DNA from: Oxalobacteraceae bacterium OTU3CAMAD1
GTDB taxonomy: Bacteria; Pseudomonadota; Gammaproteobacteria; Burkholderiales; Burkholderiaceae_D
DNA length: 64,000 bases
Reading direction: 5' to 3'
Assembly (NCBI GenBank): GCA_024123915.1
Contig: CP099650.1
Coordinates: forward strand, 1-64,000
Of the stretch, positions 47,893 to 58,000 are shown piece by piece. The translations under genes were made by a program, and so were the position numbers. The stretch's first letter is position 1. Every line of letters begins with the position of its first letter. The notes under the pieces were generated by a model, which was not told the DNA's origin, ran no database searches, and was given only the letters and a program-made list of their open reading frames with translations.

Positions 47893-49608
47893 ATGAAACT
47901 GCTCCTGTCGACGGTGCTGCTGGCTGGTTTTTCGTGCGCCAGCCTTGCGGCCACGCCCCAAGCGCCCGGCACGGCCAAGGCTGCCGCCGCGCCGTCGGCG
48001 GCCCGGATGCTGCACAGCGCGCAGCAGCAGATCGACGCCGCCAGCTGGCTTGAGCACGTCACCGCGCTGTCGTCGGACGACTTCGAGGGCCGCGCGCCCG
48101 GCACGCGCGGCGAGCAGCTCACCATCGACTATTTGCAGCAGCAGTTCCGGAAGCTGGGCCTGGAGCCGGGCAATCCGGACGGCAGCTATCTGCAGCAGGT
48201 GCCCACGGTCGGCATCTCCAGCCACCCGACGATGAGCTACACCCCCAAGGACGGACCGGTCACGCAGCTCATTTTCGGCGACGACTACGTCGCCTGGTCG
48301 GCGCGTGCCGAGCGGCAAATCGACGTCACCGACTCCGAGCTGGTGTTCGTCGGCTACGGCGTGCAGGCGCCGGAATATCGTTGGGACGACTACAAGGGCG
48401 CCGATCTGAAGGGCAAAACCCTGGTCATGCTGATCAACGACCCGCCGCTGCCGGACCCCAAGCATCCCAAGCGGCTGGACCCGGCCGTGTTCGGCGGCGC
48501 CGCTATGACCTACTACGGCCGCTGGGCCTACAAATATGAAATGGCCGCCAGGATGGGCGCGGCCGGCGCGCTGATCGTGCACGAAGCCAAGCCCGCCGCC
48601 TACCCGTACGAGGTCGTGCGCAACAGCTGGAGCCGGGAGAACTTCGCCATCTTCGACAAGGCGCCGGACCCGGACTTTCCGGCCGTGCCCGGTTGGCTGC
48701 AGATCGACCGCGCGCGCGACGTCTTCAAGGCCGGCGGCTACGACTTCGAAGCGCTGAAAAAGCAGGCGCTATCGCGCGACTTCAAGCCGGTGCCGCTGGG
48801 CGTCAAGCTCAATGTGAGCGAGCTCAACGCGTGGCGCGAAATCACCTCGCACAATGTCGTGGCGAAGATCGCCGGGTCCGACCCGCAGTTGAAGAACGAA
48901 GTCATTGTCTACAGCGCGCACTGGGACCACTTCGGCATCGACGACACCCTGCCGGGCCCGCGCACGCAGCAGATCTTCCACGGCGCGCTCGACAACGCCG
49001 CCGGCGTCGCCACCTTGCTGGAGATCGCCAAGGCCTACAAAGCGTTGCCGGTCGCCCCCAAGCGCACCATCGTGTTTCTGGCGACCACAGGCAAGGAGCG
49101 TGGCCAGCTGGGCGCCAAATACTACACGCGCAATCCGCTGTATCCGATCGACAAAACGCTGGTCAACATCAACCTGCAGGGCATGAACGTCTGGGGCCGC
49201 ACGCGCACGGTGGAATTGCGCGGCATGGGCCAATCGACGGCGGACGACGTGGTCGTCAAGGTCGCGCGCGGCCAGGGCCGGGCCGTGCGTCCGGACAGCA
49301 ACGGCGAATACGGCAATTTCTACCGTGGCGACCAGATCGAATTCGCCAAGGCCGGCGTACCGGTGGTGTATCTCAGCGACAGTCTCGACTTCATCGGCAA
49401 GCCGGCCGCGTACGGCCGCGAAAAGCTCATGCGCTACAGCACGCAGCAATACCACACGGTCAACGACGTGATCGATCCCAAGTGGGACACACGCGGCACG
49501 GTGGAGGACATCGCCCTGTTATTCCAGACCGGCTACCACATCGCCCAAAACAGAGACGTACCGCAATGGAAGCCGAATGCCGAATTCCGTCGCAAGTCGG
49601 GCCGATGA
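47893..49608 (+). CDS. M28-family metallopeptidase homologue with altered active site
   Basis: A 571-residue exported protein with a signal (about 1-18), a PA insert (about 130-285) and an M28 peptidase domain. M28 enzymes need two zinc ions held by His, bridging Asp, Glu, Asp and His, plus a general-base Glu. Here H343 (HWDH) and D367 (LDNAAG) are kept, and E402 is kept in GKERGQLG. The base position is K401, the NxD aspartate is Q429 (NLQGMN), and the SDH histidine is Q481 (YRGDQIEFAK). Three of six residues are lost, so peptidase activity is doubtful although the frame is intact. The gene starts 31 bp after the LysR gene and ends at palindromic element D. Confidence 0.85.
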   Translation: MKLLLSTVLLAGFSCASLAATPQAPGTAKAAAAPSAARMLHSAQQQIDAASWLEHVTALSSDDFEGRAPGTRGEQLTIDYLQQQFRKLGLEPGNPDGSYLQQVPTVGISSHPTMSYTPKDGPVTQLIFGDDYVAWSARAERQIDVTDSELVFVGYGVQAPEYRWDDYKGADLKGKTLVMLINDPPLPDPKHPKRLDPAVFGGAAMTYYGRWAYKYEMAARMGAAGALIVHEAKPAAYPYEVVRNSWSRENFAIFDKAPDPDFPAVPGWLQIDRARDVFKAGGYDFEALKKQALSRDFKPVPLGVKLNVSELNAWREITSHNVVAKIAGSDPQLKNEVIVYSAHWDHFGIDDTLPGPRTQQIFHGALDNAAGVATLLEIAKAYKALPVAPKRTIVFLATTGKERGQLGAKYYTRNPLYPIDKTLVNINLQGMNVWGRTRTVELRGMGQSTADDVVVKVARGQGRAVRPDSNGEYGNFYRGDQIEFAKAGVPVVYLSDSLDFIGKPAAYGREKLMRYSTQQYHTVNDVIDPKWDTRGTVEDIALLFQTGYHIAQNRDVPQWKPNAEFRRKSGR

Positions 49609-49627
49609 CCGCGATTAACCTTGCAAC

Positions 49628-49726
49628 CACGTAGGGCGGATTAGGCGGAACGCCGTAATCCGCCAATGCGTGAGCCGTCGAAACGCATGCATTGGCGGAT
49701 TACGCTTCGCTAATCCGCCCTACGTG
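49628..49726. repeat. Palindromic interspersed element (copy D)
   Basis: A 99-bp palindrome of the same family as copies B and C, with the C-type inner arms (GTAATCCGCC / GGCGGATTAC) and a loop containing GCATGCAT. It lies between the convergent M28 and thioredoxin-family genes. Confidence 0.85.
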
Positions 49727-49763
49727 TTTCAGTGGTTTTCGTGGTTCCCGTGATTCAACCGGT

Positions 49764-51076
49764 TTATTGTCCTGCGAGCCATTTCTTATCGCGCAGTTTT
49801 TGTAGCTGCGCCAGGTTGCGCTGCTCGAAGGCGTCGGCGCCGGCTGCGGCGATATCGGCCCGCAAGCCTTGCTCGGCTTGATCGATGCGCGTGGTGTCCT
49901 GCGGCGATAATTCGATCAGACTATTTAGATACGTCACGCCCCACTGCAATCGCGTCGCCGGACCGGTCGCCGCGTTCCATGCCTTTTCATGCCAATCGAC
50001 CGCGGCCGCCATGTCGCCGCGCCGCTTCGCGGCCGTCGCCAGGCTCAGCATGAAATAGTAGGGCGAGTGTGAACGCGGCAACTCCGCCAGCAACACCTGC
50101 TCCGCTTGCACGCCCAAGCCGGCATCGTTCAACGCGCTGACCGCAGTGTTGAGCAAGGTGTGCCGCTCATATGGATCGGTCGATTCCGCCAGAGCGGCTT
50201 CCACGCGATCGCGCACTTGCTCCTGCAATCCCTGCGTCGATGTGAGCAAGCGCGTCAACCGCATTTGCAGCCGCACTGCCGCCAGGCGGTCCGGCGCGCC
50301 GAGCCAGAAATCGTCGGCCCATTGCGCGGCCGCGCCGCTGAGCACGGCGGCCAGTTCCTCGCGCCGGCTGGCGAACTTGATCAGGTTGACGCCGCTGTTA
50401 GTGATGATGTCCATGTTGGCGCGCGCCAGGCGCGCATCCGAAAACACCGCCATCAATGCATCGGCGTTGGCCGCCGCGTCAACGCCCTTGCCTGCGGCGG
50501 CCAGTTGCGCATGCAGGCCCAGGCGCGCGGCCGCATCGGCATCGTCGCACACGCGCACCAGCGCCAGCAAGGTCGCGGCGAGATCACGTCCGCCCAGCAA
50601 ACGACCTTCGTCCGTATCCCAGGAATAATGGCTCAGCAACGACCACTCGTTCGCGCCGAGCTTGCGCGCGCCGGACAGCGCCGCCTCCAGCGCGACGGCG
50701 GCGCTGGAACCGGACGCATGCACGGCCAGCGCCTTGTCGAAAGCACTGACGAACAGTTCGCCGTCGAGCTCGCACGGCAGGCGCGTGATCTCGGCCCGTC
50801 GGGCGCGAACAGCACCAGGGTCGGATAGCTGCGCAGCCCGTAACGCGCGGCCAGCGCCTGCGCGCCGGGACTGTCGCCGTCGAGGTGGCAGCACAACACC
50901 GACGCCGAACGCCGGACGAACTCGTCGCGCGCGAAGATTTCGGATTTGACGCGGTTGCACGGCGGGCACCACACCGCGCCCCAGTACAGGAACAGCGGAC
51001 GATGTTGCGAGCGCGCCAGCGCGAACGCGGCCTCCAGTTCGCCGGCTTGCCGGACTTCATTCCATTCTATGCTCAT
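49764..51076 (-). pseudogene. Thioredoxin-family protein gene with a frameshift
   Basis: The N-terminal part (from the ATG at 51076) is a thioredoxin fold with the active site WCPPC (C37, C40; LFLYWGAVWCPPCNRVKSEIF) and SYPTLVLFAPDG. Near 50795 the frame changes: ITRLPCELDGELFVSAFDKA and the remaining 330 helical, TPR-like residues continue in another frame to a stop at 49764. One missing base in the G/C run at about 50793-50800 explains it. The two parts together would give a protein of about 435 residues. The cause may be a real mutation or a sequencing error; the rest of the frame is otherwise intact, which favours a recent event. The start overlaps the nudC stop by 4 bp. Confidence 0.7.
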
Positions 51077-51891
51077 GCTTTTGGACGGTGGGCATTCAAT
51101 AATTTGGCCGCGATCGACACGGTCACCGGCGAATCGGGCCAGACATCGTTCGGCCCGAACCAGCGCGCGTCGGAAATCTCCGTTTGATCGACGCGGATCT
51201 CGCCGTCAAGATAGTCGGCCGTGTAGGCGATCATCAGCGAGTGCGGGAACGGCCACGACTGGCTGCCGAAGTACCGCAGGTTGTGCACGCGCAGCCCGAC
51301 CTCCTCGAAGACTTCGCGGTGGATGGCCTCCTCGATCGATTCGCCCGCCTCCAGGAATCCGGCCAGCGCCGTGTAACGCTTGGCCGGCGAGTTTGTGTGC
51401 ATCGCCAGCAGCACCGAGTCGCCCTTGCGGATCAGCACCATCATCGCCGGCGAGATGCGCGGATACGCGGTCATGCCGCAGTTCAGGCATTTGTAGCAGC
51501 GCTCGCCGGTGAGCCGCTGCGTCGGCGTGCCGCAGGCGCCGCAAAAGCGATGCGTGCGCGCCCACTCGGCCAATTGGAACGCCCTGCCCGCCAACCCCAG
51601 AAAGCCATCGTCGACCGCGCCGAACAGCGAGCGCAGCCCATGGTAACCGTGCTCCGCATCCACCGGCAGCGGCTGGTCCAGCCATGCCAATTGATAGTAA
51701 CGCCCTTCCCATTTCCCCAGCGAATGTACGCGTTCGACCGGTAAATCGAGCGCAGCGACCGTATCAGGGTCCGGCAAACCCAAAGTAGCGTTGTGCAATA
51801 GCAACTCCCCGCGATGGAACACGAAAGTGAGCGCACGGTCGTGCTGTTCGGGATTGATGAGCGGAATAAAAGTGGCGGGCGTGAGCAGCAT
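51073..51891 (-). CDS. nudC: NAD+ diphosphatase NudC
   Basis: A Nudix hydrolase of 272 residues that splits NAD(H) and can remove NAD caps from RNA. The zinc ribbon has C117, C120, C135 and C138 (CGAC...CLNC), the Nudix box runs G178 to L200 (E184, R192-E193, E196-E197 are the key residues), and the NudC signature SQSWPFPHSLM follows directly. All catalytic residues are kept. Its stop overlaps the start of the thioredoxin-family gene, so the two genes form a small operon. It is divergent from the giant repeat gene. Confidence 0.95.
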   Translation of the reverse strand: MLLTPATFIPLINPEQHDRALTFVFHRGELLLHNATLGLPDPDTVAALDLPVERVHSLGKWEGRYYQLAWLDQPLPVDAEHGYHGLRSLFGAVDDGFLGLAGRAFQLAEWARTHRFCGACGTPTQRLTGERCYKCLNCGMTAYPRISPAMMVLIRKGDSVLLAMHTNSPAKRYTALAGFLEAGESIEEAIHREVFEEVGLRVHNLRYFGSQSWPFPHSLMIAYTADYLDGEIRVDQTEISDARWFGPNDVWPDSPVTVSIAAKLLNAHRPKA

Positions 51892-52098
51892 AGAGGGAAG
51901 GAAAAAGGTTACGCGCGAACCCTTATCTTACAGTGTTTCTTATTTGCTTCTTTTGCCTGGCACATCGTCTTGACAAGCTGATGACAGAAGCAACGCCAAG
52001 CCCTTGTTTTTAGACCAAGATTTACAAGGCTTTTCGGCGTCTTTTCCCTCAATGAGATCAATTGCCGGTAAGATATATTTCCGTCAGGAGATTAAATT

Positions 52099-55000
52099 AT
52101 GCCATCGATAGTACCTGGATTCACCACCGACCAAATCGTCAGCCTGCAACCGAGCCAAATGGCGCTGCTGACGACTGCGGAAATTGCCTTGCTCACGACT
52201 ACGCATATGACCGTGTTGTCGACCTCGCAATTGGCCGCGATCGGGACCACCCAGCTACGGGCGCTATCGACCCAGAATCTGCGCGTGCTCAGCACCGACC
52301 AGATCGGCCAAGGCTTCACCACCAAACAAATCCAGGCGCTGACGACCGGGCAAATGATCAGCCTGACGAACGATCAGCTGGTCCATGGCTTGACCACCGA
52401 ACAGTTCGCCGCGCTGGCCACGGTCCAGGTCGCCGCGCTGACGACCGCGCAAATCGCGCTGGTCGAGGCCGAAGACATCGCCGCGCTGCAAACGCGCCAG
52501 GTGGTCGCGCTGAACACGGCGCAGCTGCGCGCGCTCGGCACCGCCCAGATCGTCGCGTTGACCTCCAGCCAGACGGCCGCCCTGCAAACCCGTCAACTGG
52601 CCGCGCTGAGCACCGCCCAGCTGGCCAGCATCGACACCGACGACATCAGCGCCATGACCACGCAGCAGCTGGTCTCGCTCGGCACCGCCGCGCTGGGCGC
52701 GCTGACCACCGACCAGATGGCCGCGCTGCGCACCGCGCAAAGCAGCAACCTGTCGACCGTGCAGATCGGCGCCCTCGCCAGCGATCAACTGGCCGCCCTC
52801 GGCACCGCCGGCTTCGCCTCGCTCAAAACCGCGCAGATCGCCGCGCTGACCACCAAGCAATTCGCCGCGCTCAGCACCGACCAGATCGTCGCGCTGACGA
52901 CCGCGCAAACCGCCGCGCTGACCACGCTGCAACTGGGCCAGATGAGTAGCGCCCAGCTGGCCGCGATGGAAACCCAGGACTTCGCCACGCTCAAGAGCCA
53001 GCAGCTGAACGCGCTCGGCACCGCCACCACCAGCGTCCTCAGCACCGACCAGATCGCCGCGCTGACGACCGCCCAGGTGGCCGCGATGCGCAGCGGCCAG
53101 CTGCGCGCCCTGAGCACCGACCAGATCGCCGCGCTGAGCACCCAGCAAGTGGCCGCGCTGACCACCGCGCAAATCATCGTGCTGACCTCGGAGCAAGTCG
53201 CCGCGATCGAGACACGCGACATCGCCGCCATGAAAACGGCGCAGGTCGCCGCCTTCTCGACCGCGCAGCTCAACGCGCTGACCGCCGACCAGATCGCCGC
53301 GTTGACCACCGCGCACGCGGCCGGCCTGACCACGGCGCAAGTGGCGTCGCTGGGCACGGCGCTGCTTGCCGCGTTGGAAACACAGGACCTGGCCGCGCTA
53401 CGCACCCATCAGATCGCCGCGATCTCGACCCAAGGCATCGCCGCGCTCGGCACCCAGCAGGTGGCCGCGATGACGACGGCGCAGATCGCCGCGCTCAAAA
53501 CGGCGCAACTGGCCGCGCTCGACACCGACCAGATCGCCGCGCTGGGTACCGCCCAGGCCAACGGTCTGAGCACGCAGAACATGGCGGCATTGTCGACCTT
53601 GCAGCTGAGCGCGCTCAGCACCGCCAACCTGGCCTCGCTCAAGACCCAGCAACTCGCCGCGATGGGCACCGGCCTGATCGCCGCGCTCGACACCGACCAG
53701 ATCGTCGCGTTGAAAACCGCGCAAGCCAACGCCCTGAGCTCGCTGCAGCTGTCGGCCTTGTCAAGCGACCAGCTCAACGCCATGGAAACGCAAGACCTGG
53801 CCGCGTTGCGCACGCAGCAACTGGCCGGCCTGAGCACCGCCAATATCGCCGCGCTGGACGCCGCCCTGGTCGCCGCGCTCACCACCGCCCAGGTCGCCGC
53901 GCTGTCGTCCCGGCAAATCGCCGTCCTCGGCACCGACCAGGTCATCGGCCTGACCACCGGCCAGGCCGGCGCGCTGACCAGCAGCCAGATCGGCGCCCTC
54001 GGCAGCGACCAGGTCGCCGCCATCGAAACACGCGACCTGGCCGTCATGACAACCAGCCAGCTCGCCGCCATGGGCACCGCGCAGTTCGGCGCGCTGACCA
54101 CGGACCAGGTCGCGGGCCTGACCTCGCTGCAAACGGCATCGCTGCTGACGCAGCAGATCGCCACGCTCAACAGCGACCAGATCGCCGCGATGGAAACCCG
54201 GGACCTGGTGGCGCTCAAGTCGCAGCAAGCCGCCGCACTGTCGAGCAACGCCGTCGCCGCCTTGACGACAACCCAGCTCGCCGCGCTGGCCACCACGCAG
54301 CTGAGCAACTTCACCAACGGCCAGCTCGCCGCGCTCACGACCGACCAGATCGTCGCGATGACGACCGCCCAAACCGCCGCGCTGAGCACGCGCGCCATCG
54401 CCGCCCTGTCGACCGACCAGCTTAACGCGCTGCAAACGGTCGACTTCGCCGCGCTGAAGACCGCGCAGATCGCCGCCCTGACTCCGTCCCAGGTGGCCGC
54501 ACTCAACACCGACCTGATCGTCGCGCTCACGACCCAACAGGCCGCCGCTTTGACCGGCGCCCAGTTGCAGGCGCTCACCACCGACCAGCTCGCGGCGATG
54601 GAAACACGGGACTTCGCCGCGCTCAAGACCAGCCAGTTGCTCAGTCTGGGCACCAAAGCCATCGCCACCTTGACAGCCAACCAGGTCGCCGCACTGCAAA
54701 CCGCGCAAATCGCGCAGTTGAGCTCGGACCAGATCCAGGTCTTGAACTCGGCCCAACTGGGCGCGCTGACCACCGCGCAGGTCAACGCCTTCAGCACCGC
54801 CCAGATCGGCTACCTGCTGACCGCGCAAATCGCCGTGCTGACCACCGCCGACTGGGCCACGCTCAAATCGTCGCAGTTGAACGCGCTGAGCGCGAACCAG
54901 CTCGCCGCCGTCACCACCGACCAGATCTTCGCGCTGACCACGGCGCAAACCGGCGCGCTGTCCACCCAACAACTGGCACTGCTGTCGACCGACCAGCTGG

Positions 55001-58000
55001 TGGCGATGGAAACCCAGGACTTGGTGGCGCTCAAGTCGCAACAAGCCGCCGCCTTGTCGAGCAATGCCGTCGCCGCCTTGACGACAACCCAGCTCGCCGC
55101 GCTGGCCAGCACCCAACTGAGCAACTTCACCAACGGCCAGCTGGCCGCGCTGACGACCGACCAAATCGTCGCGATGACGACCGCCCAGACCGGTGCGCTG
55201 GGCACCCGTGCCATCGCCGCCCTGTCGACCGATCAGCTCAACGCGCTGCAAACGGTCGACTTCGCCACGCTGAAAACGGCGCAGATCGCCGCCCTGACCC
55301 CGTCCCGGGTGGCCGCGCTCAACACCGACCTGATCGTCGCGCTGACGACCCAACAAGCCGCCGCCTTGACCGGCCCCCAGTTGCAAGCGCTCACCACCGA
55401 CCAGCTCGCGGCGATGGAAACACGGGACTTCGCCGCGCTCAAAACCAGCCAGTTACTCAGCCTGGGCACCAAAGCCATCGCCACCTTGACCGCCAACCAG
55501 GTCGCCGGGCTGCAAACCGCGCAAATCGCGCAGTTGAGCTCGGACCAGATCCAGGTCTTGAACTCGGCCCAGCTGGGCGCGCTGACCACCGCGCAGGTCA
55601 ACGCCTTCAGCACCGCCCAGATCGGCTACCTGCTGACCGCGCAAATCGCCGTGCTGACCACCGCCGACTGGGCTGCGCTCAAATCGTCGCAGTTGAACGC
55701 GCTGAGCGCCAGCCAGCTCGCCGCCGTCACCACCGACCAGATCGTCGCGCTGACCACGGCGCAAACCGGCGCGCTGTCCACCCAACAACTGGCGCACCTG
55801 TCGAGCGAACAGTTGGTCGCGATGGAAACGCGGGACCTGGTCGCGCTCAAAACGCAACAAGCCGCCGCGTTGTCGAGCAACGCGGTCGCCGCCTTGACGA
55901 CGACCCAGTTCGCCGCGCTGGCCAGCACCCAGTTGAGCAACTTCACCAACGGCCAGCTCGCCGCGCTGACGACAGATCAAATCGTCGCGATGACGACCGC
56001 CCAGACCGCAGCGCTCGGCACCCGCGCCATCGCCGCCCTGTCGACCGACCAGCTCAACGCGCTGCAAACGATCGACTTCGCCATCCTGAAAACGGCGCAG
56101 ATCGCCGCGTTGACGCCGGCCCAGGTGGCCGCCCTGAACACCGACCTGATCGTCGCGCTGACGACCGCCCAGGCCGCCGCGCTGACGGGCCCCCAGTTGC
56201 AAGCGCTCACCACCGACCAGTTGACCGCGATGGAAACGCAGGACTTCGCCGCGCTCAAAACCAGCCAGTTGCTTAGCCTGGGCACCAAAGCCATCGCCAC
56301 CCTGACCACCAATCAGGTCGCCGGACTGCAAACCGCACAGATCGCGCAGTTAAGCTCGGACCAGATCCACGTGTTGAACTCGGCCCAGCTGGGCGCGCTG
56401 ACCACCGCGCAAGTCAATGCCTTCAGCACCGCCCAGATCGGCTACCTGCTGACCGCGCAAATCGCCGTGCTGACCACCGCGGACTGGGCCGCGCTCAGAA
56501 CGTCGCAGTTGAACGCGCTGAGCTCGAACCAGCTCGCCGCCGTCACCACCGACCAGATCGTCGCGCTGACCACGGCGCAGGCCGGCGCACTGTCCACCCA
56601 GCAACTGGCGCTGCTGTCGACCGACCAGTTGGTCGCGATGGAAACGCAGGATTTGGTCGCGCTCAAGACGCAACAAATCACCGGCCTCGGCACGTCCAGC
56701 GTCGCGGCGCTGACCACCGATCAGCTGCAAGCGCTGAAAACCCATCAGATCGCCGCGCTGACCAGCAAGCAGATGGCCGCGCTGACGACCGACCAGATCG
56801 CCGCGCTGACCACCGCGCAAGCGAGCAACCTCGGCACCGCGCAGATGGCCGTCCTGTCGAGCAACCAATTGCTCGCGCTCGAGACCGCCGATCTGGCCGC
56901 GCTGAAAACGGCACAACTGGCCGCGCTGGACACCGATCAAATCAACCTGTTGAGCACTGACCAAATTGCCGCGCTGACCACCTTGCAGGTCGCCCACCTG
57001 GGCACGCGTCAGTTGCAGGCGCTGACGAGCGAGCAGATCGCCGCGATGGAAACGCGCGACCTGGCCGCGCTGAGGACCGCGCAACTGGCCGGCCTGAGCA
57101 CGGCCAACCTGAACGCGCTGAGCGCCGACCAGATGCAGGCGCTGACCAGCCTCCAGCTGAACGGCTTGGGCAGCGCGCAGTTGCAATCGCTGAACAGCAC
57201 GCAAATCGCCGCGCTGAACACCGCGCAAGTGACCAGCCTGTCCACCGCGCAAGTCGCTTTGCTGAGCAGCGAGCAATTGCTGGCCTTGGGCACCGACGTG
57301 CTGGCACTGATGAAGACGGCGCAAATCGCGGCCGTCAAAACCGCGCAGATCGCCGCCCTCAACAGCGACCAGCTGATCGCGCTGACCACCGCGCAAGTGA
57401 CCAGTCTGTCCACGCAGCAAGTTGCAGCAATCGGCAGCAACCAACTCAACGCGCTGGAAAGCCAGGACTTCGCCGCCCTGAGAACGTTGCAAATCGCCGC
57501 GCTGGGCACGGGCCTTTTCGCCAATTTGAGCACCGCGCAGGCGGCCGCCCTGACCAGCATCCAGGTCGCGGGCCTGGGCACCGGCCAGTTGGTCGCGCTC
57601 GGCACCGACCAGTTGCAAACTTTCGCCACCGGCGACATCGCCGCGCTGAGAACCGCACAAGTGCTGGCGCTGACCACCGGCCAGGTCGGCGCGCTGACCA
57701 GCGACCAGTTCCGCTCGATGACCGCCGCCCAGATGGCGGTGCTCACCAGCGCCCAGATCCGCGCGCTCGGCAGCGACCAGATCGTCGCGCTGAGCAGCCT
57801 GCAAGCGGGCAACTTGACCACCGACCAGGTGCACGCGCTGACCTCCGGCCAACTGGCCGCGCTGGAAACGCAAGACCTGGCCGCGTTCAAGACCCAGCAA
57901 GTGGCGGCGCTCAGCACCGACCAGTTCGTGCTGCTCAACAGCGACCAGATCGCCGGCCTGACCGTCACGCAAGTGGCCAACCTGACCAGCCAGCAAGTTG

